A stretch of DNA of 64,000 nt from Nocardioides daedukensis (GTDB lineage: Bacteria > Actinomycetota > Actinomycetes > Propionibacteriales > Nocardioidaceae), in contig NZ_JACCAA010000001.1 in NCBI RefSeq assembly GCF_013408415.1, positions 1,302,001 through 1,366,000 of the forward strand, in the 5' to 3' direction. A program made the translations under genes and the position numbers. Below the pieces are notes generated by a model, which had not been told where the DNA came from, made no database searches, and saw only the letters and a program-made list of their open reading frames with translations. This document shows, in pieces, positions 1 to 10,599 of this stretch. Position 1 is the stretch's first letter. Each line of letters starts with the position of its first letter.

Positions 1-421
<421 letters not shown>

Positions 422-434
422 CAGTCAATGCTCC

Positions 435-2373
<1,939 letters not shown>

Positions 2374-2391
2374 GACGGGTCCCGGGGGCGC

Positions 2392-3903
2392 TCATACCTC
2401 GATGACCCCGCCGGGATTCGGGTCGTAGGAGGAGACGTAGGGCTGGCACCGGCTGAAGACGCCGTCGTACTTCCCTTCCTCGCGGTCCACCTCCTCGGCC
2501 TGCTTGCGCATCCTGGCGGTGATGTCACCGCGATCGGTGTCGTCGTAGTGGTCTGCGCAGATCTTCACCTTGTCGCCGGTCTCGTCGACGTAGAACGCGG
2601 TGCTGACCAGGACTTCTCTCAACGCTTCGTTGGCGTTGTCGAGACGGAGGAACGGGCCGTCCGCTCCGATGCCGAGCGCGGCGTCCTTGGTGAAGATCGA
2701 CCGTGGGACGAAGCACGCGTGCGCCGCGCTGCGCATGTCATCGGCGGCCGGGTGGGTCGTCCGGGCGTAGTGCCGCAGCCTCGAGGTGTCCACCGTGAAA
2801 CCGCGAGTGTTCGCGATGTCGCCCTTGTCGTCGGCGTCCAGCAACCTCGTGGCCCTGCCCGGGTGGAACGTGTGCGGTGAGCACTTGAGCTCCTGGAGGA
2901 GAGCATCCATCCGGTCGGCGACGTACTGCTCCTGGGTGAGCATCCCGCGGTTGATCGTGGACAGTTCTTCCTCGATCTTCGAGAAGACCTCATCCGGGGT
3001 TCCACCCATCGGAGCGGGTTCGACCGTTTCGTTCGGCAGGTTGCTCGCCGTCAGGCCGGCAGCACCCGCAGCTGTCGCGAGCGCGACGGCCCCGACCACC
3101 GGCACGGCGCAGGCGACGACGGTGGCGACTGCGGCGAAGATCTGAAGGCCGAGGATCGCGCCGCCGTTGTCCTGCGCCGGGGGCTCGATCGCCTCCATCC
3201 CGGCGAGGGCTCGCTCCGCCAGGTTGGCGACATCCGTGCGCGCCGCCTCACAGATGGCCCCTTCCTGCTCGAGCGCACCCTTGAGCAGGATGACCGCGTA
3301 GAACTTCGCTGCGGTGGTCTTGGGCAGGTCCTCGACGAAGGAGCGCCTGAAGCTGTCCGCGGCCGGTCCGTGCCAGCTCAGCAGCTCGTCATCGCCCCCG
3401 AGCAGGCGTCCGATGGAGCCGTTGGCCGGGGTCAGGGTCGAGTCGATGCCCTGGCTGGTGAAGTAGCCGGCGCTCAGCAACTCCGCAGGCGTGTCGTAGT
3501 TGGCCGACGCATCCTTGAAGAGTTCCGGATCGGGAATGCTCAGGAAGGGTGCAAAGGCGTCATAGATCTTGTTCGGCCACTTCGCGCGGATGGCGGCATA
3601 TTCGGCCACCTCGTCCTCGGGATAGAGGAGCGAGTCCTCAGGGTCCTGCTCACGGCCGGCGAAACCCGGGTCCACCTCGTGGACCCACTCCCCCTCCCAG
3701 GTGAGTCGGATCGACGACATCCCGCCACGCTTCAGGAAGCTGTCGGGGTGGGAGAAGGTGGTGCCGAAGGATCCGTCCTTGAGTCCGTCGAGCAACCCTG
3801 CCGCGGAGTAGCGGGGCTCCCAGCCCGCCAACTCCATGTCCGCGGTGATGGCTGCGTCGACCAGTTGACTGAGGGTGTCGCAGATCTTCAAGTAGTCGAC
3901 CAT
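2392..3903 (-). CDS. Large WXG-like protein with a central hydrophobic segment, possible type VII secretion substrate
   Basis: I do not recognise a characterised family for this 503-residue protein. The N-terminal 165 residues are acidic and tryptophan-rich. A helical stretch around 170-245 contains LLSWHGPAADSFRRSF near 175, a W-x-G turn followed by an AAxxF helix as in WXG100/LXG-type ESX substrates. Residues about 250-285 form an Ala/Val/Gly-rich hydrophobic segment. The C-terminal 200 residues contain several cysteines (near 340, 400, 455 and 495). The start at 3903 is chosen because AAAGGA lies eight bases upstream; a longer in-frame start at 3969 has no such site. No esx or ecc genes are nearby, so the ESX link is inference from the motif alone. 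Confidence 0.65.
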   Translation of the reverse strand: MVDYLKICDTLSQLVDAAITADMELAGWEPRYSAAGLLDGLKDGSFGTTFSHPDSFLKRGGMSSIRLTWEGEWVHEVDPGFAGREQDPEDSLLYPEDEVAEYAAIRAKWPNKIYDAFAPFLSIPDPELFKDASANYDTPAELLSAGYFTSQGIDSTLTPANGSIGRLLGGDDELLSWHGPAADSFRRSFVEDLPKTTAAKFYAVILLKGALEQEGAICEAARTDVANLAERALAGMEAIEPPAQDNGGAILGLQIFAAVATVVACAVPVVGAVALATAAGAAGLTASNLPNETVEPAPMGGTPDEVFSKIEEELSTINRGMLTQEQYVADRMDALLQELKCSPHTFHPGRATRLLDADDKGDIANTRGFTVDTSRLRHYARTTHPAADDMRSAAHACFVPRSIFTKDAALGIGADGPFLRLDNANEALREVLVSTAFYVDETGDKVKICADHYDDTDRGDITARMRKQAEEVDREEGKYDGVFSRCQPYVSSYDPNPGGVIEV

Positions 3904-4000
3904 GGCCGAGATCCTTTGCCCGAGAGAAAGACTGACCCCCAGCATCTTCCCGGGCTGGCCCCACCCCAAACGGAGCCGCAGAGAACACGACGTACGACGT

Positions 4001-4044
4001 CAACAAGTGAGCCTTCGGGCATCAACAACTGACACTCGCGACGC
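4001..4044. repeat. Two-unit 22-bp repeat resembling the 16.3 kb array
   Basis: Two adjacent 22-bp units begin CAACAAGTG (4001) and CAACAACTG (4023). Period and opening words match the six-unit array at 16302-16433; the remainder is degenerate. The pair lies in the 158-bp gap between the DUF2017 gene and the WXG-like gene, upstream of the latter's ribosome-binding site. Confidence 0.5.
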
Positions 4045-4061
4045 GAGACCGACACTGCGTT

Positions 4062-4646
4062 TCAGTCCATCAGTGCTTGGACCAGCGTCTCCTGGAGATA
4101 GCCGACCCACTCGTAGATGTCGTGCGCCTGGGCCTCGGGGTCCTCGTCGGGCAGGGCGTACCACTTCTCCTCGTCACCGTCCTCGACGCCGAGGCGGGTG
4201 GCGAGGGCGAGGCGCAGGTCGGTGAAGGAGCGCATCCAGACCTCGGCCGTCGCCTCGTCGAGCTCCACGTCGAAGTGCAGCCCGTCCTCGGTCAGCTCCG
4301 GGGGCAGGCCTGCCTCCTCGAGTCCGTCGATGATCGCCACGGCGGCGCGGGCCTTGCCGTCGCGCAACGTCGACTCGGTGAACCGGCGGAACTCGCCCGC
4401 GGCCTCCTCGTCGTCGACATAGGCCGACGGGAAGAGTCGGGCCAGGACCGGATCCTCGGGTGCCGTGGTCGGACCGGAGAAGTCCATCAACGCCTCGAAC
4501 GGATCCCTGTCGTCACTCGGGACGGCTGCCTCGTTGCGCAGCAGCTCGACCAGCTGCGAGGCGAGGGAGCGCAGCAGCTCGGCCTCGAACCCGGTGAAGT
4601 TGGCGATGATGTTGCCGCTACGGCGATGCCTGGCGAACCCGCTCAC
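4062..4646 (-). CDS. DUF2017 family protein
   Basis: This 194-residue acidic soluble protein is typical of actinobacteria, where it is found immediately after clpS, as here. Visible family features are the EAELLRSLASQLVELL helix near residues 21-36, the PVLARLFPSAY block near 66-76 and the C-terminal YEWVGYLQETLVQAL helix. Its GTG start at 4646 overlaps the clpS stop (GTGA at 4643-4646), which fixes the start and implies translational coupling. The biochemical role is unknown; a link to ClpS/ClpCP proteolysis is suggested by conserved neighbourhood only. Confidence 0.88.
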   Translation of the reverse strand: MSGFARHRRSGNIIANFTGFEAELLRSLASQLVELLRNEAAVPSDDRDPFEALMDFSGPTTAPEDPVLARLFPSAYVDDEEAAGEFRRFTESTLRDGKARAAVAIIDGLEEAGLPPELTEDGLHFDVELDEATAEVWMRSFTDLRLALATRLGVEDGDEEKWYALPDEDPEAQAHDIYEWVGYLQETLVQALMD

Positions 4647-4951
4647 GAGCTCTTCTCCATCGTGGCCCACAGGCCATATTCGTGCATCGCCTGCACGTCG
4701 CGTTCCATCTCCTCGCGGGTGCCGGTCGAGACCACCGAGCGGCCGTCGTTGTGCACCTCGAGCATCAACTTCTCGCACTTCTTCTTGTCGTAGCCGAAGT
4801 ACTTTCCGAACACGTAGGTCACGTAGGACATCAGGTTCACCGGGTCGTTCCAGACGATGGTCACCCACGGCTTGGCCAGGAAGGTGATCTCGTCCGGAGT
4901 CAGTGACTGGTCCACCGTGGGATCGGCATGGATCGGGCTCGCAGTTGACAC
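4643..4951 (-). CDS. clpS: ATP-dependent Clp protease adaptor ClpS
   Basis: ClpS delivers N-degron substrates to the Clp protease. The 102-residue protein has the family core PWVTIVWNDPVNLMSYVTYVF near residues 28-48, with the Asn-Asp pair of the substrate pocket, then YDKKKCEKLMLEVHNDGRSVV and a C-terminal ATMEK segment. The GTG at 4951 gives a 20-residue disordered N-terminal extension, usual for ClpS. A longer ATG reading would run through the promoter region of divergent pncB, so it is rejected. The gene is transcribed divergently from pncB. Confidence 0.93.
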   Translation of the reverse strand: MSTASPIHADPTVDQSLTPDEITFLAKPWVTIVWNDPVNLMSYVTYVFGKYFGYDKKKCEKLMLEVHNDGRSVVSTGTREEMERDVQAMHEYGLWATMEKSS

Positions 4952-5010
4952 TGCCCCATCGTGACACACCGCGAGCACGGTCCCTGACCACGATCTGCCA
5001 GAGTGTGAAC

Positions 5011-6327
5011 GTGACCACGACACCGAGCGCGCCTTCTCCGGCGCCATCCACTGCGCTGCTCACCGACCACTACGAGCTGACCATGGTCCAGGCCGCCCTC
5101 AAGGCCGGCACCGCGGACCGCAGGAGCGTCTTCGAGCTCTTCCCGCGCCGGCTGCCGGAGGGCCGGCGCTATGGCGTCGTGGCCGGTGTCGGCCGCGCCC
5201 TGGACTCCTTCGAGCGGTTCCGGTTCGGCGACGCCGAGCTGGCGGTGCTGCGAGACGGGCAGGTCGTGGACGAGGCGACCCTGGACTGGTTGGCCGACTT
5301 CCGCTTCTCCGGAGACGTGTGGGGCTACGCCGAGGGTGAGGCCTACTTCCCCTACTCCCCGTTGATGATCGTGGAGTCCACGTTCGCCGAGGCGGTGATG
5401 CTCGAGACGCTCTTCCTCTCGATCTACAACCACGACTCGGCGATCGCCTCTGCCGCCTCGCGGATGACGATGGCGGCCGGCGAGCGGCCCTGCATCGAGA
5501 TGGGCTCGCGGCGCACCCACGAGCTCTCGGCCGTGGCGGCCGCGCGGGCGGCGTACATCGCCGGCTTTGCGACCACCTCCAACCTCGCGGCGCGGCAGCG
5601 GTACGGCGTACCCACCGCAGGCACCTCGGCCCACAGCTTCACGCTCCTGCACGACAGCGAGGAGGACGCCTTCCGCGCGCAGGTCGCCTCGCTCGGCACC
5701 GGCACCTCCCTGCTCGTCGACACCTATGACATCGCGGAAGCGGTCCGACTCGGGGTGGAGATCGCCGGCCCGGAGCTGGGCGCAGTGCGGATCGACTCGG
5801 GTGACCTCGGCGTGATGGCCCACAAGGTCCGCGACCTGCTCGACTCGCTGGGCGCGACCGAGACCCGGATCGTGGTCACCAGCGACCTGGACGAGCACGC
5901 CATCGCCTCACTCGCCGCGGCCCCGGTCGACGGCTATGGGGTGGGCACCCAGCTGGTCACCGGCAGCGGCCATCCGACCTGCGGCTTCGTCTACAAGCTG
6001 GTGGCCCGCGAGGGCGACGACGGCGAGATGGTCGCGGTCGCGAAGAAGAGCAAGGACAAGATCTCGATCGGTGGGCGCAAGTATGCGCTGCGCCGACGCA
6101 ACGCCAAGGGTGTCGCCGAGGCCGAGGTGGTGGGGATCGGCGAGGCGCCCCTCGACGACGGCGACGACCGAGCCCTCCTGGTCCCGCTGGTCCGGGGCGG
6201 GGAGGTCGTCGGGCGCGAGTCACTCGACGCCGCGCGAGAGCGCCACCTGGCCTCGCGCAACGAGCTCCCGCTGGCCGCTCAGATGCTGTCGAAGGGTGAG
6301 CCGGTCATCGGGACCCAGCACGTCTGA
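5011..6327 (+). CDS. pncB: Nicotinate phosphoribosyltransferase
   Basis: The enzyme converts nicotinate and PRPP to nicotinate mononucleotide in the Preiss-Handler NAD salvage route. The 438-residue protein carries LLTDHYELTMVQAALKAG at the N-terminus (substrate site), YGVPTAGTSAHS with the phospho-accepting His near residue 210, and the phosphate-binding VRIDSGDLGVMAHKVRDL near 260. GTG at 5011 (VTTTPSAP) is chosen; GTG at 5005 is two codons earlier and equally possible. It converges with pncA, which makes its substrate, so the two salvage steps face each other across a shared hairpin. Confidence 0.93.
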   Translation: MTTTPSAPSPAPSTALLTDHYELTMVQAALKAGTADRRSVFELFPRRLPEGRRYGVVAGVGRALDSFERFRFGDAELAVLRDGQVVDEATLDWLADFRFSGDVWGYAEGEAYFPYSPLMIVESTFAEAVMLETLFLSIYNHDSAIASAASRMTMAAGERPCIEMGSRRTHELSAVAAARAAYIAGFATTSNLAARQRYGVPTAGTSAHSFTLLHDSEEDAFRAQVASLGTGTSLLVDTYDIAEAVRLGVEIAGPELGAVRIDSGDLGVMAHKVRDLLDSLGATETRIVVTSDLDEHAIASLAAAPVDGYGVGTQLVTGSGHPTCGFVYKLVAREGDDGEMVAVAKKSKDKISIGGRKYALRRRNAKGVAEAEVVGIGEAPLDDGDDRALLVPLVRGGEVVGRESLDAARERHLASRNELPLAAQMLSKGEPVIGTQHV

Positions 6328-6350
6328 GGCGTGAGCATCGCGCTCAGACG
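6321..6350. terminator. Hairpin shared by convergent pncB and pncA
   Basis: An 8-bp perfect inverted repeat (CGTCTGAG ... CTCAGACG) has a 14-base centre that can pair GCG/CGC. It spans the stop codons of both genes and probably acts in both directions. No T-run follows. Confidence 0.55.
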
Positions 6351-6925
6351 GTGATGCCGGCCTCGTGCATCTCGATCAGGGCGGCCTGGGTGGACTCAGG
6401 CGCAACGCCGGCACAAAGATCGGGCAGCAGGCGTACGGCGAAGCCGCTCTTCACCGCGTCCAGAGCGGTGGCACGCACGCAGTAGTCGGTCGCGATGCCG
6501 CACACGTCCACCTCGGTGACGCCCTGTGCGCGCAACCACGTGGCCAGGTCCTGGTCGTCGCCGTTCTTGCCCTCGAAGCCGGAATAAGCCGCTTCGTATT
6601 CGCCCTTGAGGAAGATCGCGTCGAAGGGCTGCGGGTCGAGGTTGGGGTGGAATGCCTCACCATCGGTGCCCACCTTGCAGTGCACCGGCCAGGACTCCTT
6701 GTAGTCCGGCTCGGTGCCGCGGGGTGCCCAGTGCGCACCCGGGTCGATGTGGTGGTCCTTGGTGGCCACCGCATGCGACCACTCGGGGGCATCGGCGGCC
6801 TTGCTCGACCACGCGTGGAGCAGCGCTCCCACGTCGTGCGCCACCTGCGCGCCACCGGCGACGGCGAGCGATCCGCCCTCGCAGAAGTCATTCTGGACGT
6901 CCACCACGATCAGTGCCCGGGTCAT
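6344..6925 (-). CDS. pncA: Nicotinamidase / pyrazinamidase
   Basis: This isochorismatase-fold amidase hydrolyses nicotinamide to nicotinate, the substrate of the neighbouring PncB. The 193-residue protein has the full catalytic triad: Asp9 (VDVQND), Lys107 (FLKGEYE) and Cys149 (GIATDYCV). Metal ligands are Asp57, His59, His65 and His82 (TKDHHIDPGAHW ... WPVHC). These match the M. tuberculosis enzyme that activates pyrazinamide, so susceptibility of the host to that drug prodrug would be expected in principle (inference). The ATG start at 6925 gives the standard MTRALIVVDVQNDF. Confidence 0.95.
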   Translation of the reverse strand: MTRALIVVDVQNDFCEGGSLAVAGGAQVAHDVGALLHAWSSKAADAPEWSHAVATKDHHIDPGAHWAPRGTEPDYKESWPVHCKVGTDGEAFHPNLDPQPFDAIFLKGEYEAAYSGFEGKNGDDQDLATWLRAQGVTEVDVCGIATDYCVRATALDAVKSGFAVRLLPDLCAGVAPESTQAALIEMHEAGITV

Positions 6926-6970
6926 GTCCCCACCCTAGCCCGCGGGGTGCTCACGACACACGGACGAGAT

Positions 6971-7747
6971 TCACTCCCCCGTGAACGTCGGGTGGCGCTT
7001 CTCGGAGAAGGCCCGCATCCCCTCGGCGACATCTGCGGTGCCGAGCAGCATCGTCTGGGTGGTCCGCTCGCTCTCCAGCGCCGCGTCGAGCGTACCCAGG
7101 GTCGCCGCGTTCACCGAGCGCTTGGTGGCAGCCTGGGCCAGCGGCGCACCGTGGCTTAGTCGCTTGGCCAGCTTGGCCAGGACGTCGTCGTACTCCTCGT
7201 CGGTGACCAAGTGTGAGACCAACCCGGCCTCGAACGCCTCGGCCGCTCCGAGTGGTTCGGCGAGCAGCGCCAGCCGCATGGTCCGAGCGCGCCCGATCGC
7301 GGAGGCCACGGTCACGCTGGCACCCCCATCGGGCATCAGCCCGACGCGGGCGAAGGCGAGAAGGAAGGCCGCCGATTCCTTGCAGACCTGGAGGTCGCAG
7401 GCGAGTGCGGCCGAGAGGCCGACGCCCGCCGCGATGCCGTTAACCCCAGCCACTACGGGCTTGTCGCAGTTGACGATCGCGCGGATCAGCCGGTTGGCGG
7501 CGTCCAGGGCGCGCACGTCGAACCGCTCGTGCGCGTTCTCCCCGCCGATGTCGGCACCGGTGCTGAACGCAGGCCCGGTGCCGGTGAGGACCACGACGCG
7601 TACGTCGTCGCGCGCGCTGGCTTCCTCGAGGAGCCGGGAGGTCTCGAGCACCATCTCCCCGGAGAAGGCATTGAAGGCCTCGGGGCGGTCGAAACGGATG
7701 GTCAGGATGGCGTCGGAATTCGTCACGACAAGACCTGGTGTGCTCAT
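6971..7747 (-). CDS. Enoyl-CoA hydratase/isomerase (crotonase) family protein
   Basis: A full-length 258-residue crotonase. The oxyanion-hole region reads GVNGIAAGVGLSAALACDLQV and the second loop FARVGLMPDGGASVTV. The first catalytic Glu position of true hydratases (GGGCEL) is a Ser here, and the second position is Asp. That pattern is typical of isomerase-type or PaaG-like members rather than classic enoyl-CoA hydratase, so double-bond isomerisation is more likely than hydration. It is a lone gene divergent from the MFS transporter, and the sequence does not show which CoA ester it uses. Confidence 0.88.
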   Translation of the reverse strand: MSTPGLVVTNSDAILTIRFDRPEAFNAFSGEMVLETSRLLEEASARDDVRVVVLTGTGPAFSTGADIGGENAHERFDVRALDAANRLIRAIVNCDKPVVAGVNGIAAGVGLSAALACDLQVCKESAAFLLAFARVGLMPDGGASVTVASAIGRARTMRLALLAEPLGAAEAFEAGLVSHLVTDEEYDDVLAKLAKRLSHGAPLAQAATKRSVNAATLGTLDAALESERTTQTMLLGTADVAEGMRAFSEKRHPTFTGE

Positions 7748-7815
7748 GGCGCATCACCCTAGCGGTGGGCCTATGGCATCGTTTGGCCAATGCGCGACAG
7801 CTCTGGTCCGAGACG

Positions 7816-9051
7816 ATGATGTGGTCCTCAGGACCGCTCGCCGAGCTGAACTTCCGGTGGTACTTCCTGGCTCGCACGGTGAACATGATCGGCGGCACGA
7901 TGGCCTCGGTCGCGCTAGCGTTCGCTGTCCTCGAGATCAGTGACTCGCCCGCGGCGCTGGGCCAGGTCCTGGCCGCCAACAGCATCCCAATGGTGGTCTT
8001 CCTGCTGATCGGCGGCGTGATCGCGGATCGCTTCAACCGGGCCACCCTGATGCGGGTCTGCAACCTGCTTGCCGGCCTCAGCCAGGGGGCGAGCGCGATC
8101 CTGGTCCTCACCGGTCGCGCCGAGCTGTGGCACCTGGTCGCGCTGAGCGCGCTCAACGGAACCGTCTTCGCGGTCAGCCTGCCGGCAATGTCGAGCGTGC
8201 TGCCGCAGCTGGTGCCCCGCGAGCACCTCCAGCAGGCCAACGTGCTGGTCTCGATGATGCGCGGCGCGTTGACCATCTTGGGCCCTTCGACGGCAGGAGT
8301 GATCGTGGTTGCCTTCAGCCCCGGTTGGGCCCTGGCGGTCGATGCCGCATCGTGGCTGCTGTCAGCGGCGATCCTGCTGGGGGTTCGCATCCCCAGCCGG
8401 CTGCGAGGCTCGAGCCCCACGTCGACATTGGCAGATCTCAAGGCTGGCTGGTCCCTGTTCATCGGCCACACCTGGTTGTGGGTCGTCGTGCTCGCCTTCG
8501 GTGCGCTCAACGCGATCCACGCCGGCGCCTGGTCGACGCTCGGGCCGGCCCTGGCGAAGGACACGATCGGCGAACGCGGTTGGGGGCTTGCCCTCTCCGC
8601 CGAGGCAGCGGGATTGCTGCTGATGACGGTGATCCTGCTCAAGGCGAGGTTCCAGCGGCCCCTGCTCGCAGGCATGCTCGGATGCTCTTTGTTCAGCCTG
8701 CCCCTGGTGGCGCTCGGGCTCGATCCCTCACTCGTGGTCATCCTCGTCGCGGCGTTCATCGCCGGGATGGGCATGGAGATCTTCGGGATCGGCTGGAACC
8801 TGGCGATGCAGGAGAACATCGATGAGTCGATGCTCTCGCGCGCCTACTCCTACGACATGCTCGGATCCTTCGTCGCCATTCCGGTGGGACAACTGCTCTT
8901 CGGTCCGCTCGGCGAGCGGTGGGGCGTGCAGGACGTGATCCTGTGGGCCGGTGTCGCCTATGCCGCGATCTGCCTGCTCACCCTGACCAGCGCGTCGGTG
9001 CGCAGGCTGAGCCGAGGCGAGGTCAGCACCACTTCCGCGCCAGCGTCGTGA
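7816..9051 (+). CDS. MFS transporter, EntS/MFS_3-like exporter
   Basis: A 411-residue integral membrane protein of the major facilitator superfamily with about twelve hydrophobic segments. The start MMWSSGPLAELNFRWYFLARTVNMIGG is typical of the EntS/MFS_3 subgroup (siderophore and drug exporters), and the loop-2 motif GGVIADRFNRATLM is clear. ATG 7816 is chosen; codons before it (from 7738) overlap the divergent crotonase gene and do not match the family. Its last 29 bases overlap the 3' end of the DUF1697 gene on the other strand. The substrate cannot be told from sequence. Confidence 0.88.
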   Translation: MMWSSGPLAELNFRWYFLARTVNMIGGTMASVALAFAVLEISDSPAALGQVLAANSIPMVVFLLIGGVIADRFNRATLMRVCNLLAGLSQGASAILVLTGRAELWHLVALSALNGTVFAVSLPAMSSVLPQLVPREHLQQANVLVSMMRGALTILGPSTAGVIVVAFSPGWALAVDAASWLLSAAILLGVRIPSRLRGSSPTSTLADLKAGWSLFIGHTWLWVVVLAFGALNAIHAGAWSTLGPALAKDTIGERGWGLALSAEAAGLLLMTVILLKARFQRPLLAGMLGCSLFSLPLVALGLDPSLVVILVAAFIAGMGMEIFGIGWNLAMQENIDESMLSRAYSYDMLGSFVAIPVGQLLFGPLGERWGVQDVILWAGVAYAAICLLTLTSASVRRLSRGEVSTTSAPAS

Positions 9052-9553
9052 CGACGTTGAAGTTGCGGTTGGTCGCGACCCCGAGGAACTTCTCGGTGCG
9101 AAGCGGGTCAGCCACACCATCCTGATAGCCCTCGACGAGCAGCAGGTGGCAGGCACGGCCGCGGATCACGGCCCGGTGGCCGCCCTTGTCGAGTGCATGC
9201 ACCGCCTCGACGGCGTCGGCGTCAGGCTCCTGCTTGAGCAGCCAGATGTAGTGGCGCGCCAGCTCGGGTGAGGTCAGCTCCTCCGCGTCGCGAGCGACCG
9301 CGGCGAGCTCCGTCGTACTGAACACGATCGTCGGGACCTCGAAGCCCCGGTCGGTAAGGAATGCCGCCTCGAGCTTCGCCTCGATCCGCTCACGCGATCG
9401 CATCGCGGTGGAGAGCCGCACGTTGCCGGTGTTGATGTGCGTCTCCACGTCGGTGAACCCCGCGGACTCGACCGCAGAGCGGATGTCGTCCTTGGGGAAC
9501 TTGCGGTTTGCCCCGAGGTTGATGGCACGCAGGAAGGCGACGTACGACGGCAT
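9023..9553 (-). CDS. DUF1697 family protein
   Basis: A 176-residue soluble protein with the DUF1697 signature start MPSYVAFLRAINLGANRKFP, then the INTGNVRLST block and the C-terminal RTEKFLGVATNRNFNVVTTL block. The function of the family is unknown. ATG at 9553 is set by the conserved N-terminus; a further upstream ATG is unsupported. The tail overlaps the convergent MFS gene by 29 bp. Confidence 0.88.
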   Translation of the reverse strand: MPSYVAFLRAINLGANRKFPKDDIRSAVESAGFTDVETHINTGNVRLSTAMRSRERIEAKLEAAFLTDRGFEVPTIVFSTTELAAVARDAEELTSPELARHYIWLLKQEPDADAVEAVHALDKGGHRAVIRGRACHLLLVEGYQDGVADPLRTEKFLGVATNRNFNVVTTLARKWC

Positions 9554-9608
9554 GCGGCCATCCTGCCGCATACCGTCGGTTCGGTCAGAGCGAATTTCGG
9601 AGCAGCTG

Positions 9609-10547
9609 TCAGGGCAGCAGGAACGAGGCGCGCCATGCCTTGCGGTTGTGGCCACCGCCGACCATTCCCTGCTCCGCCAGGTAGGGCATGACCTTCTCCC
9701 CCATCCACGCGATCGTCGCGCGGTAGTTCTCGTTGCCGAGCGCCGCTCGACGCCCTTGCGCCGGGTCGATGCCGACGGACTTGTAGACGTCGGGGTGGAC
9801 CAGCGAGCGCATCATCACGAAGGCGCCCTGGGCGGTCAGAGTCTGCGCGATGAGCCGCTCGGCACGCGACATCTTCGCGACGGCGAGCTCGAGCTCGGTC
9901 CTGGCGAACGTCACGTGGCGGGCCTCCTCGAGCACGTGAATGCGGGAGACCATCCGGGTCAACGGCTGGATGTCGTCACGCTTCATCATGTCGCGCTGCC
10001 ACCGGTCGACGGGCTCCTCGCCGATCAGGATCGAGGCATAGGCAGCAGCCCCGTGGGCGATGTGGGGATAGAGCTTCCCGAGGCGCCCGACCAGGTTGCG
10101 CGGGCCGTAGGCGGGGATTCCCATCCGGCCGATCGCCTTGCCGAACATCAGCGAGTGCCGGCACTCGTCCGCGATCTCGGTCAGTGCGTAGTGCGTGCGC
10201 GGCGAGCGAGGGTCCTGGGTGTAGACGTCGCGCAGCAGGATCTGCATCAGGATGATCTCGAACCACAGCCCGACGCTCGCGATGGAGGCGACCTCGTGCT
10301 TGGAGAGCTCGATCTGCTGTTCGCGACTGAGCCCGTCCCACAGCTTCGTGCCATAGAGCGACATCCGCTCGGGCTGCATGAAGAACTTGTCCGGGTCGGG
10401 GGGTGCGTCCCAGTCGATGTCGATCTCGGGGTCGTAGGAGTGTCGCGCGGAGGACGCCAGGAGGCGCTCGGCAACGGGGTGCGACTCGACGGTGTTCCCG
10501 GTTGGGTGCCCGCTCGAGTGCCCTGTTCGGTGCTTGGTGACGGTCAT
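9609..10547 (-). CDS. AurF-like diiron oxygenase
   Basis: This 312-residue protein has the ferritin-like diiron pattern of the AurF (p-aminobenzoate N-oxygenase) family. One metal-binding helix carries EIADECRH near residues 124-131 and a later one IHVLEEARH near 203-211; Glu97 (FEIIL) and Glu177 may complete the site. Known members oxidise arylamines, but many actinobacterial members have no assigned substrate. It is divergent from a TetR gene, with a perfect inverted repeat 25-39 bp from its ATG that very likely represses it. Substrate assignment is not possible from sequence. Confidence 0.85.
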   Translation of the reverse strand: MTVTKHRTGHSSGHPTGNTVESHPVAERLLASSARHSYDPEIDIDWDAPPDPDKFFMQPERMSLYGTKLWDGLSREQQIELSKHEVASIASVGLWFEIILMQILLRDVYTQDPRSPRTHYALTEIADECRHSLMFGKAIGRMGIPAYGPRNLVGRLGKLYPHIAHGAAAYASILIGEEPVDRWQRDMMKRDDIQPLTRMVSRIHVLEEARHVTFARTELELAVAKMSRAERLIAQTLTAQGAFVMMRSLVHPDVYKSVGIDPAQGRRAALGNENYRATIAWMGEKVMPYLAEQGMVGGGHNRKAWRASFLLP

Positions 10548-10571
10548 GGAAAAGACTGCCCTTCACTAACT

Positions 10572-10586
10572 GTTACTTTGAGTAAC
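10572..10586. promoter_or_regulatory. TetR-type operator between AurF-like and TetR genes
   Basis: GTTACT-ttg-AGTAAC is a perfect inverted repeat with 6-bp arms and a 3-bp centre in the 52-bp divergent gap. It ends 13 bp before the TetR ATG and lies within the likely promoters of both genes, so autoregulation plus repression of the oxygenase gene is the simplest reading. Confidence 0.7.
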
Positions 10587-10599
10587 GGATAACGCTAGG

